The notes beneath the pieces are model-generated. The model searched no databases. It was not told where the DNA came from and worked only from the letters and a program-made list of their open reading frames with translations. Shown here piece by piece: positions 1 through 7,827 of a stretch of 10,352 nt of DNA (positions are counted from its first letter, which is position 1; each line of letters begins with the position of its first letter). A program made the translations under genes and the position numbers. The DNA comes from an uncultured Flavihumibacter sp. (GTDB lineage: Bacteria > Bacteroidota > Bacteroidia > Chitinophagales > Chitinophagaceae): NCBI GenBank assembly GCA_946481605.1, contig CAMLPA010000089.1, forward strand, positions 1 to 10,352. The letters are read 5' to 3'.

Positions 1-502
1 TGCAACTTTCCCACAGGTGGTGTACGGCGTTTCCTTCGGATTTGATTGGAAAGGATTTGATTTCTCTATGCTTTTTCAGGGCGCTACCAAAGTATCTACC
101 TATCTGTCTGAAATGGCGGCATGGGCGTTCGATACGGACTGGAGAAGTGCGCAGGAACGTCACCTGGAGCGCTGGACGCCCGAACGTTACGCAGCGGGAG
201 ACCCCATTACTTATCCCCGCCTGGAATTGTCGCCTACGGTTGGAAAACACAATTACCGTCCTTCCGATTTCTGGTTGATCGACGGAAGTTACCTGCGTTT
301 GAAGAACATGGAGATCGCGTACCGCTTCCGCGGCGGGTTCATCGAAAAGATGGGCGCCAAACATCTTCGTGTGTACATGAACGGTAACAACCTGCTTACC
401 TGGAGTAAGATCGAGAACTATGATCCCGAAGCCCCTCCGGGCCGCGGACAGTTCTATCCGCAGATGAGAGTATTTAACGCAGGCGTGAACATCCAGTTCT
501 AA
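1..502 (+). CDS. SusC/RagA-family TonB-linked outer membrane protein, C-terminal fragment (cut by window start)
   Basis: This is the last 166 residues of a SusC-like TonB-dependent transporter, the outer-membrane barrel that imports oligosaccharides under a SusD lid. The frame is open from base 2 with no start codon of its own, so the gene begins upstream; the GTG at 17 is internal. Visible family features are the barrel strand segment YGVSFGFDWKGFDFSMLFQG, the late-barrel stretch IDGSYLRLKNMEIAYRF and a C-terminal strand ending NAGVNIQF. The final aromatic residue is typical of beta-barrels recognised by the BAM machinery. The stop lies 16 bp before a SusD gene, the standard susC-susD order, so the two should form one complex. 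The plug, signal peptide and any N-terminal domain lie outside the window. Family assignment is secure; substrate cannot be read from this part. Confidence 0.93.
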   Translation, partial: ATFPQVVYGVSFGFDWKGFDFSMLFQGATKVSTYLSEMAAWAFDTDWRSAQERHLERWTPERYAAGDPITYPRLELSPTVGKHNYRPSDFWLIDGSYLRLKNMEIAYRFRGGFIEKMGAKHLRVYMNGNNLLTWSKIENYDPEAPPGRGQFYPQMRVFNAGVNIQF

Positions 503-518
503 CCACAAAAAAGACATC

Positions 519-2255
519 ATGAACAAAAAAATATCCCTGCCTAAAGGCATCGTGGCCCTCCTGGTAGTGGTGATTGCCGCCACTTCCTGCAACAAGGATT
601 TCCTGGAAAAGCCACAAAGCAACGACGTTACAATTGATACTATTTTTTCCACCAAAATAAAGGCGCAGACCTTCCTTTGGGATACCTACAACAAATGCGT
701 GCCGCAAGGTTTTCCTTTCGACTGGGGTTCTCACAACGGTATGTATGCCTGTATGCTGATGGCCGCTTCAGATGAGGGCGACCTCTATGACGCATGGCCT
801 TCCGCGCAAGCGCACAATGAAGGTTCCTGGGGACCAAACTCGAATGGCGAAGACGATTTTGGCGCACATTTTAAGGGCATAAGGAACGCCAGTATTTTCA
901 TCGGAAACATTGGCCGGGTAAGCGATATGGGCGACACGGAAAAAAGCCAGATGGCCGCAGAAGCAAAAGTGTTGCGTGCATTGCAATACCATGAACTGAT
1001 GAAAAGGTATGGCGCTGTTCCCATCGTAGACAAGCCGCTATCCGCTTCAGATGAAATCAATCTTCCAAGGAATACTTATGAGGAATGCGTGAACTTCGTG
1101 GTGAAGGAATGTGACGATGCGGCTGCGGTGCTGCCCAATAATTACTCCACGGAATTTAACGGGAGAATTACGAAGGGTGCAGCCCTGGCGCTCAAGGCGA
1201 GAGTATTGTTGTATGCGGCAAGTCCATTACACAATACACAAACACCTTACAAAACGGAAAATAGGGCGTTGACGGGCTATCCCAGTTTCAATGCGGAACG
1301 CTGGAAGCTTGCGGCAGATGCCAGTAAGGCTGTGCTGGATTGGGCGCAACAAAACAATGTTCGTTTGGTGACCCAACTCGCAACCCCGGCGCAGAACTAT
1401 GAATCCGCTGTAACCGACCTGAATACTTCTGAAAATATTCTTTCCAACCAGGCACACGGCTGGTGGGGTGCCTGGAGCCCGATGTTCCAGCAGTTCGCCA
1501 TGCCAAGGGGCATATATGGCGGATGGTACGGTCATGGAGTAACTTTCCAGCACGCGGTGAAATACCAGAAAACGGACGGTACCGACCAGCAATGGCCCGA
1601 CCAGGGTACCGGCGCGGAATTCCTCCAGAAAATGCAGCAGATGGAACCCCGGTTCCAGGCTTCGGTTTATTATGCAGGCGCCAAATGGAACGATGAAATT
1701 GGCGTGCGCACTTTCTTCCGGAAAAAAGACAATACATGGTCCGATAACGCGCCTGTAAATGGTGTTGGTTACATGAAGAAGTTTCTTACCAGGATGAACT
1801 GGGGCGGCGGCCAACTCAACTGGATCGTTTTCAGGCTCGCTGAATCCTACCTCAACTATGCTGAAGCATTGAATGAATACAGCCCCAACGATCCCTTGTG
1901 TTATACCGCGATCAACGAAGTGAGGAAAAGGGCCGGCGTTCCTGAAATTACGGCTGCTGATCCCCGTTATGATACGCAGGATGAACTGCGCCAGGCCATC
2001 AGGAGAGAACGGGCCGTGGAACTGGCTTTTGAAGAACACCGCTTCTTTGATGTGCGCCGCTGGCAGATAGCCGGGCAGGATGGCGTGATGAAAGGACAAA
2101 TGCTTGGACTGAACCTCTACGAGCAGCCCGATAATACGCTCCTCTACCGCAAAGAAGCGTTCGAAACCCGGGTTTGGGACGACAAAATGTACCTCTATCC
2201 CTTCCCGCAGGGCGAGATCGATAAACGGTACCTGACCCAGAACCCCGGATGGTAA
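519..2255 (+). CDS. SusD/RagB-family nutrient-binding outer membrane lipoprotein (first pair)
   Basis: This 578-residue SusD-like lipoprotein is expected to bind glycan on the cell surface and cap the SusC barrel encoded just upstream. The N-terminus has a lysine-rich start, a hydrophobic stretch (residues 11-22) and a lipobox ATSC with the lipidated cysteine at 24, followed by NKDFLE, as in most SusD proteins. The helical TPR-like core carries the family segment ARVLLYAASPLH (about 227-238). The C-terminal RagB/SusD region has RRERAVELAFEEHRFFDVRR (495-514), and the tail has ETRVWDDKMYLYPFP before the stop, all strongly conserved in the family. The ATG at 519 follows an A-rich leader without a clear Shine-Dalgarno, normal for Bacteroidota. 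Length is typical. Sugar specificity is not predictable from these motifs; surface tryptophans such as the cluster near residues 312-316 (GWWGAW) are possible ligand platforms, which is inference. Confidence 0.96.
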   Translation: MNKKISLPKGIVALLVVVIAATSCNKDFLEKPQSNDVTIDTIFSTKIKAQTFLWDTYNKCVPQGFPFDWGSHNGMYACMLMAASDEGDLYDAWPSAQAHNEGSWGPNSNGEDDFGAHFKGIRNASIFIGNIGRVSDMGDTEKSQMAAEAKVLRALQYHELMKRYGAVPIVDKPLSASDEINLPRNTYEECVNFVVKECDDAAAVLPNNYSTEFNGRITKGAALALKARVLLYAASPLHNTQTPYKTENRALTGYPSFNAERWKLAADASKAVLDWAQQNNVRLVTQLATPAQNYESAVTDLNTSENILSNQAHGWWGAWSPMFQQFAMPRGIYGGWYGHGVTFQHAVKYQKTDGTDQQWPDQGTGAEFLQKMQQMEPRFQASVYYAGAKWNDEIGVRTFFRKKDNTWSDNAPVNGVGYMKKFLTRMNWGGGQLNWIVFRLAESYLNYAEALNEYSPNDPLCYTAINEVRKRAGVPEITAADPRYDTQDELRQAIRRERAVELAFEEHRFFDVRRWQIAGQDGVMKGQMLGLNLYEQPDNTLLYRKEAFETRVWDDKMYLYPFPQGEIDKRYLTQNPGW

Positions 2256-2284
2256 TATTTTCAACCAAAGTAACATTTGCTATT

Positions 2285-5095
2285 ATGAATTTTCGCGATA
2301 AAAAGAACAGGTATTCCTCCAAACTGGCTGCACTGACGCTTCTGCTCGCAATAACGGGTGGGGTATCCGCACAGGATGTCACAGCCACCACGGCTGATTC
2401 GCTGCCCGCAGGCAAAACAGACAAGCAGGTGCCCGTGGCTTATGGCTTTCAGTCTTTCGGACGCCTTACAGGCGCTGTATCCACCGTTTCAGGAGAAGTG
2501 CTGCGTAAAACCAACGCGCCCAACGTGAGCAATACGCTTTTCGGCAGGTTGCCCGGTCTTACTGTAATGCAGGGCTCCGGAGAACCCGGCTATGATGCGC
2601 CGGGCTTACTGCTCCGTGGAAAAGCCAGCTACCGCAACAATGGTATGCTCACTTTTGTAGATGGTTTTGAAAGTTCTTTCGACCAGATGTCGATAGATGA
2701 GATCGAATCCATCACCATTTTGAAAGATGCCGCGGCGCTGGCCATGTATGGCATCCGGGGCGCAAACGGGGTGATCCTCGTTACTACGAAGCGCGGAACT
2801 GAATCTGCTAAAACAAAGATCACTTTCAATGCCAGAACCGGATGGCAACAGGTGCAAAGGCTTCCTGAATTTGTGGATGCCTACAACTACGCTGCTCTGT
2901 ACAACGAAGCGCTCGCCAACGATGGACAGCCCGCACGGTACACACAGTCCGACCTGGACGCTTACCGCAATGGCAACGATCCTTATTTCCACCCTGATGT
3001 GAACTGGTACGAGGAAGTGCTGCGCAAATCAGCACCGCTCAGTGATTACAGTCTTACTTTCAACGGAGGTAACAGCGTGGCACAATACAACATTGTGCTC
3101 GGCTACATGCGCAACCAGGGCATTTACGCCAATACCGATAAAGACAGGAAGGAAAATTCCAATGCCGATTTCAGGCGTTATAATTTCCGCTCCAACTTCG
3201 ACATCAAACTTTCCAACGCAGTATCCGCGAGCTTCGACCTGGCCGGTCGCATTGAAGACAGGTCTTTCCCCAATTTTAACGGCACCCAACTCTGGACCAA
3301 TATGGCCCGCTACCCGGCCAACGCCTACCCGGTAAGGAACCCGAACGGCACCTGGGGCGGTAACGCGGTTTATATTGATAACCCGGTGGCATCCGTGCTG
3401 GCAAGAGGAACTAACTCCACCCACGACAGGAACCTGATGGGAACTTTCAGACTGAATGAAAAACTGGACTTCCTACTGCCGGGCCTGAGCTTTTCCCAAC
3501 TGGTATCGTTCAACAACTGGTCTAGGGGCGCGGTGAACAGAACGCGCAACATTGCAGTGTTTGAATTGTCAAAGAACGGCAACGATACGGTGTACCGTCA
3601 GCATGGGCAGAATACGGATCCCGCTGTGGACGAAGGTGGCAACGACCAATGGAACCGCACCAACGTGCAACTGCAATTGAACTACGACCGGAAGATGGGC
3701 AACAACGGGCTGGCCGCGCAACTGGTTTACCACCAGGATGTGTACCGCCCCGGGGGCAACAACGTGCCTTTTGCCAACCAGAACATCGCCGGAAGAGTGA
3801 ACTATCATATCAGGAATACTTACATCGCTGAACTGGGCATGTCGTACAGCGGATCAGAATCCTTTCCCGCAGGGAACAGGTTCGGTTTCTTCCCTTCCTT
3901 ATCAGCGGCCTGGATCGCTTCCAACGAAAGTTTTCTCTCCGGAAGTAAAACCATCACTTTTCTGAAAGCAAGGGCTTCGGCCGGTTTGCTGGGGAACGAC
4001 CGCACCAATGGTTCACGCTTCGCGTATGACCAATACTACTTCTTTGATGGCTCCGGCTACAGTTTCGGTAAAAACAACAACTGGTGGGGCGCCGTGGTGG
4101 AAGGTGCGCTCGGAAATCCCATGATTACCTGGGAGAAGGCCATGAAATATAATATTGGCGTAGACGCAACTTTCTTCAACAGGCTTGATGTGAACCTTGA
4201 ACTTTTCCATGAGAACAGGAAAGATATTCTCGCTACAGCAGATGCCACCGTGCCCGGTTATGTGGGCGTGGCCATGCCACTGGAAAACCTGGGACAGGTA
4301 AAAAACAAAGGCTTTGAACTGAGCGCCACTTATACCGGTAAAACCGGTGACCTCACCTGGGTCGCCGGAAGCAGTGTATGGTACGCCAGGAACAGGATCA
4401 TCCGCATGAACGAAGTAGTAAGGCCGGAAGCATACCTGTACAGAACGGGACTTCCTGTTGGACAATCGTTCGGATTGGAGGCGATAGGTTTCTTCCGCGA
4501 TGACGCAGACATTGCTGCAAGTCCATTGCAAACTTTCTCGCCCGTTCGCCCCGGAGACATCAAATACAAGGACCAGAATGGGGATGGCCTGATTAATGAG
4601 AACGATGAAATCTCTTTTGGAAAAGCCTTCGAACCTGAAATTACGTACACGGCCAACCTTGGGTTGCAATACAAAGGATTTGACCTGGAACTTTTCTTCC
4701 ATGGCATCGCCAACAGAACTGTTTACCTGAACGGCCCTTATTTCTGGGCCCTCCAGAACGACAATAACATCGCCACGAATGCGCTGGGCAGGTGGACGCC
4801 GCAAACAGCGGATGTGGCTACTTATCCAAGACTTACCACTTTGCCGAACGATAACAATTACAGAGCATCTACCTTCTGGTCGCGCTCCGGTAATGCACTT
4901 CGTTTGCGCAACGCAGAAATCGGGTACAGCTTTCCCTCCGGTGTGCTGGAGCAGTTGAAGCTGACCCAGTTCAGGGTGTTCGCAAGCGCCATCAATCCAT
5001 TCATCTGGGATAAGGTAGATACGGTGGACCCGGAAAGCCTGGGTGGCTATCCGCCCATGAAATCTTATAACATCGGCGCAAGGATTCAGTTCTAA
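2285..5095 (+). CDS. SusC/RagA-family TonB-linked outer membrane protein, short type lacking the N-terminal carboxypeptidase-like domain
   Basis: This complete 936-residue SusC-like transporter is the barrel partner of the SusD at 5117. I chose the ATG at 2285, not the in-frame ATG at 2249. It gives a proper signal peptide (positively charged residues 4-13, hydrophobic 14-28, cleavage likely after VSA at 29), whereas 2249 overlaps the preceding stop codon. The mature protein goes almost directly into the plug: a degenerate TonB-box-like KQVPVAYG (47-54), LTGAVSTVSGE, GRLPGL (87-92), VDG (125-127) and ILKDAAALAMYGIRGANG (145-162). The roughly 80-residue CarboxypepD_reg-like domain that precedes the plug in most SusC proteins is absent. 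The barrel has the usual EF-hand-like loop DQNGDGLINEND (763-774) and ends in GARIQF. It lies 29 bp after the first susD and 21 bp before the second, so the genes are probably co-transcribed. Substrate is unassigned. Confidence 0.95.
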   Translation: MNFRDKKNRYSSKLAALTLLLAITGGVSAQDVTATTADSLPAGKTDKQVPVAYGFQSFGRLTGAVSTVSGEVLRKTNAPNVSNTLFGRLPGLTVMQGSGEPGYDAPGLLLRGKASYRNNGMLTFVDGFESSFDQMSIDEIESITILKDAAALAMYGIRGANGVILVTTKRGTESAKTKITFNARTGWQQVQRLPEFVDAYNYAALYNEALANDGQPARYTQSDLDAYRNGNDPYFHPDVNWYEEVLRKSAPLSDYSLTFNGGNSVAQYNIVLGYMRNQGIYANTDKDRKENSNADFRRYNFRSNFDIKLSNAVSASFDLAGRIEDRSFPNFNGTQLWTNMARYPANAYPVRNPNGTWGGNAVYIDNPVASVLARGTNSTHDRNLMGTFRLNEKLDFLLPGLSFSQLVSFNNWSRGAVNRTRNIAVFELSKNGNDTVYRQHGQNTDPAVDEGGNDQWNRTNVQLQLNYDRKMGNNGLAAQLVYHQDVYRPGGNNVPFANQNIAGRVNYHIRNTYIAELGMSYSGSESFPAGNRFGFFPSLSAAWIASNESFLSGSKTITFLKARASAGLLGNDRTNGSRFAYDQYYFFDGSGYSFGKNNNWWGAVVEGALGNPMITWEKAMKYNIGVDATFFNRLDVNLELFHENRKDILATADATVPGYVGVAMPLENLGQVKNKGFELSATYTGKTGDLTWVAGSSVWYARNRIIRMNEVVRPEAYLYRTGLPVGQSFGLEAIGFFRDDADIAASPLQTFSPVRPGDIKYKDQNGDGLINENDEISFGKAFEPEITYTANLGLQYKGFDLELFFHGIANRTVYLNGPYFWALQNDNNIATNALGRWTPQTADVATYPRLTTLPNDNNYRASTFWSRSGNALRLRNAEIGYSFPSGVLEQLKLTQFRVFASAINPFIWDKVDTVDPESLGGYPPMKSYNIGARIQF

Positions 5096-5116
5096 TCATC
5101 CCACAACGAGCTACGC

Positions 5117-6796
5117 ATGAAAAAAATAAAAGTCTTACAATATGCACTGGTGCTGACGGCACTGGCCGGTTGCCAGAAAAATTTCCTTGACAGGCAACTG
5201 GATACCAATTATACTGAAGACCAGGTCTTCTCTTCTGTAAACAACATTGAAAGCTTTGCTGTAGGCATTTACGCGATGCTTCCGGCGGGATTCGACAGGT
5301 TCGGTGGCGGCATGCTTTCTTCCGCTACAGACGAATCTGTGCATTCCGGACTGGTGCAGGATGTGCAACGGTTTAACAATGGAAGCTGGAGCCCGTTTAT
5401 GAACCCTGATGAACAGTGGGTGAACATGTACAGCGGTATCAGAAAAGCCAATCTTTTCCTGGAACGCACGGGCGATTTCAGGCATGTTGCTTTCCGTGAT
5501 ACCACCACGCAGGCTGGGAAAACGAGTTACAATACAGATACTTCAAACATCAGGTTCTACCGTGCGGAAGCAAGGTTCCTTCGGGCGTTCTTCTACTTTG
5601 AACTGGCAAAACGCTACGGTGGTGTTCCTTTGATCACCAACACACTTACCGGAAATGAGAACGCTGTTCCAAGGGCAGACTTCAATACCGTGATAAACTT
5701 CATCTCCACTGAACTGACAGATGTGAAAGACTCACTCCGCCGCACCTGGCTGGGCGTGTTCGAAGACAAATACATTGGCCGGGCCACCATTGGCGCCGCA
5801 CTGGCTTTGAAGGCGCGTGCCCTGCTGTATGCCGCCAGCCCCTTGCACTCACCAGGTGGTGATGTGGCCAAATGGGAAGCTGCTGCGGCTGCCGCAAAAG
5901 ATGTGATTGCCCTGGGACAATATAGTCTTGATGGAAACTACAGGAATATGTTCCGCGCCCTGCAAAGCAATGAGTTCATTTTTGAAAGAAGGTTCCAACC
6001 CTCCAATACCCTGGAAAGGAATACCTATCCCGCAGGGTATGATGGCGCAGTGGGTGGAACGAATCCCACGCAGAACCTGGTTGATGCTTACGAAACCAGC
6101 AATGGTCTTGCTATTACGGCTGATCCGGCTTACGATCCGCAAAATCCTTATGCAGGGCGGGATCCGCGTTTGCAGATGACCATCATCACCAACAACTCCG
6201 ATTACAAAGGACGTAAGGTGGAAACCTTTGTTGGTGGAAGGGATGGACAGGGAAAACCTCGCGCAACAAGAACTGGTTATTACCTCAAGAAATTCGTGGA
6301 TGAAAGTCTTGACCTCGTACAGAACAGAACCAGCGCGCATACCTGGGTGTACATGCGTTATGCCGAAGTGCTGCTCAATTATGCGGAAGCTATGAATGAG
6401 GCTTATGGCCCGGATATGGTGCCCACAGGTTATCCAATGTCCGCAAGGGCTGCATTGAACCAGGTGCGGAGCAGAGCGGGGGTAAACATGCCACCGGTTG
6501 CCGCTGGCGGACAGGATGAACTGAGAACAAGAATAAGGAATGAAAGAAGGGTGGAGCTTGCTTTTGAAGAGCACCGCTTCTGGGATGTACGTCGTTGGAG
6601 AACAGCGGCGCAGGTACTAACAGCGCCCGTTCGCGCAGCGAACATTACCAAACTCCAGGATGGCACATTCAATTACCAGTATCCTTCAGGTTCTATTGAA
6701 ACAAGGGTATGGGCGGATAAAATGTACCTGTACCCCATTCCTCAGACTGAGATCAATAAATCCAACGGCGTTCTTTCTCAGAACAATGATTGGTAG
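5117..6796 (+). CDS. SusD/RagB-family nutrient-binding outer membrane lipoprotein (second pair)
   Basis: This 559-residue SusD-like lipoprotein is the presumed surface lid of the short SusC encoded 21 bp upstream. The signal is MKKIKVLQYALVLTALAGC, with lipobox LAGC and the lipidated cysteine at 19, followed by QKNFLD. Family landmarks are FYRAEARFLRAFFYFELAKR in the first helical repeats, ARALLYAASPLHS in the core, and RNERRVELAFEEHRFWDVRR (474-493) in the C-terminal SusD/RagB domain. The tail is ETRVWADKMYLYPIP followed by QNNDW at the end. The domain layout matches the first SusD, but the sequences have diverged widely outside the core motifs. That suggests two pairs with different binding preferences rather than a recent duplication. 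The GH16 gene follows after 47 bp. Function is confident at family level only. Confidence 0.96.
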   Translation: MKKIKVLQYALVLTALAGCQKNFLDRQLDTNYTEDQVFSSVNNIESFAVGIYAMLPAGFDRFGGGMLSSATDESVHSGLVQDVQRFNNGSWSPFMNPDEQWVNMYSGIRKANLFLERTGDFRHVAFRDTTTQAGKTSYNTDTSNIRFYRAEARFLRAFFYFELAKRYGGVPLITNTLTGNENAVPRADFNTVINFISTELTDVKDSLRRTWLGVFEDKYIGRATIGAALALKARALLYAASPLHSPGGDVAKWEAAAAAAKDVIALGQYSLDGNYRNMFRALQSNEFIFERRFQPSNTLERNTYPAGYDGAVGGTNPTQNLVDAYETSNGLAITADPAYDPQNPYAGRDPRLQMTIITNNSDYKGRKVETFVGGRDGQGKPRATRTGYYLKKFVDESLDLVQNRTSAHTWVYMRYAEVLLNYAEAMNEAYGPDMVPTGYPMSARAALNQVRSRAGVNMPPVAAGGQDELRTRIRNERRVELAFEEHRFWDVRRWRTAAQVLTAPVRAANITKLQDGTFNYQYPSGSIETRVWADKMYLYPIPQTEINKSNGVLSQNNDW

Positions 6797-6843
6797 TTGA
6801 AGGTATTGCCGTAAACGACATTGCTCAATATTAAAACAGCAGT

Positions 6844-7743
6844 ATGAAAAAGCTTTTAAATGCAACACCTTACTGGTTGCAGCGGGTAAAGAAACACGGC
6901 GCCATGATGGTGCTGGCAACAAGTTTGGTGGCTGCAGGTGTGGTGCTGGCCTCTTTTGATGAAAGTGAAGCGGGAGAGAAGAAAAAGAAATGGAAGTTGG
7001 TATGGTCCGATGAATTTAACAAAAATGGCAGGCCCGATTCCACGAAGTGGGATTATGAATCCGGTTTTGCCCGTAACCATGAGGCGCAATGGTACCAACC
7101 GGATAACGCCTGGTGTGAAGGCGGTAACCTGATTATTGAGGCCCGTAAGGAGGAAAAACCCAACCCCCTCTATGTTAGTGGCAGCAACGATTGGAGAAAG
7201 TCAAGAGAAAAGATTGAATACACTTCTTCCAGCCTGAGAACGCTTAAAAGTCAGACCTGGCAGTATGGAAGATTCGTAATGCGCGCGAAGATAGATACCG
7301 CGCCAGGTATGTGGCCTGCGTGGTGGACACTCGGCATCAACGGAGAATGGCCTTCCAATGGTGAGATTGATATCATGGAGTATTACCGTGGTAAACTGCT
7401 CGCCAACATTGCTGTAGGCACTAACCAGCGGTACAAGGCGGAATGGCACAGCGAAACCCGTAAGGTAAGCGAAATGGGGGCCGGGTGGAGTGATAAATTC
7501 CACATCTGGCGTATGGATTGGGATGAAAACGAGATTGCTTTATATGTGGATGATAAACTGCTGATCAAAGTGCCGCAGAGCAAACTCAACAACAAGAATG
7601 AATCCGGGATCGTTCCTTTTAAACAACCGCATTACATGATCCTGAACCTCGCGCTCGGTGGCGACAACGGGGGCGATCACACGCTAACCAGTTATCCCAG
7701 GCGCTATGTGATCGATTATGTGCGTGTTTACCAGGAAAAATAA
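6844..7743 (+). CDS. Secreted glycoside hydrolase family 16 beta-glycanase (laminarinase-like active site)
   Basis: This is a 299-residue single-domain GH16 retaining endo-beta-glycanase. The N-terminus has a long basic n-region (KK, then RVKKH) and a hydrophobic segment (about 20-37), with cleavage probable near SEA at 43. There is no lipobox cysteine and no C-terminal secretion domain, so export to the periplasm or beyond by a type I signal peptide is inferred. The catalytic site is GEIDIMEYY: E174 nucleophile, D176 assisting, E179 acid/base. This is the ExDxxE form with the beta-bulge methionine found in laminarinases, not the ExDxE form of lichenases. Other GH16 landmarks are WSDEF (54-58), GMWPAWW (155-161), FHIWRMDW and LALGGDNGGDH, then YVIDYVRVYQ at the end. 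Family activities include beta-1,3-glucan, mixed-linkage glucan, agarose, porphyran and carrageenan cleavage; the substrate here is not certain. It is the last gene before the terminator of the SusCD operon. Confidence 0.93.
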   Translation: MKKLLNATPYWLQRVKKHGAMMVLATSLVAAGVVLASFDESEAGEKKKKWKLVWSDEFNKNGRPDSTKWDYESGFARNHEAQWYQPDNAWCEGGNLIIEARKEEKPNPLYVSGSNDWRKSREKIEYTSSSLRTLKSQTWQYGRFVMRAKIDTAPGMWPAWWTLGINGEWPSNGEIDIMEYYRGKLLANIAVGTNQRYKAEWHSETRKVSEMGAGWSDKFHIWRMDWDENEIALYVDDKLLIKVPQSKLNNKNESGIVPFKQPHYMILNLALGGDNGGDHTLTSYPRRYVIDYVRVYQEK

Positions 7744-7769
7744 TTGAGTAACCCTTGCTATGCTCATAT

Positions 7770-7801
7770 ATCCCCTGCCTGTTTTTGGCGGGGGATTTTT
7801 T
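7770..7801 (+). terminator. Rho-independent terminator of the SusCD-GH16 operon
   Basis: A 10-bp stem pairs 7770-7779 (ATCCCCTGCC) with 7787-7796 (GGCGGGGGAT), perfect apart from one G-T wobble. The loop is 7 nt (TGTTTTT) and a T run continues through 7801. It starts 26 bp after the GH16 stop codon. This is a strong intrinsic terminator and marks the 3' boundary of the utilization operon. Confidence 0.9.
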
Positions 7802-7827
7802 CTTCCCAAAGCTTCCTATTTTTAAAT

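Noticed and set aside
1227..2276. A 349-residue open frame on the - strand across the first susD
   Set aside because: It lies entirely antisense to a well-supported SusD gene, has no recognisable domain, and is explained by the codon bias of the + strand gene.
2272..2279. AACATTTG just before the second susC, resembling a -7 element
   Set aside because: No TTTG at a suitable distance upstream. The 29-bp gap fits co-transcription with the preceding susD better, though a weak internal promoter is not excluded.
2249..2284. Upstream in-frame ATG giving a 12-residue longer second SusC
   Set aside because: It overlaps the SusD stop codon and would bury the signal peptide behind extra residues. 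The ATG at 2285 gives a standard signal peptide.
4013..4804. A 263-residue - strand open frame inside the second susC
   Set aside because: Shadow of the SusC frame. The product is low in recognisable motifs, while the + strand frame shows continuous SusC conservation.
5849..6574. A 241-residue - strand open frame inside the second susD
   Set aside because: Antisense shadow of conserved SusD motifs; no domain seen.
7744..7827. TTG start giving a 28-residue N-terminal extension of the Crp-like regulator
   Set aside because: The extension would be the translated terminator hairpin and has no family similarity.
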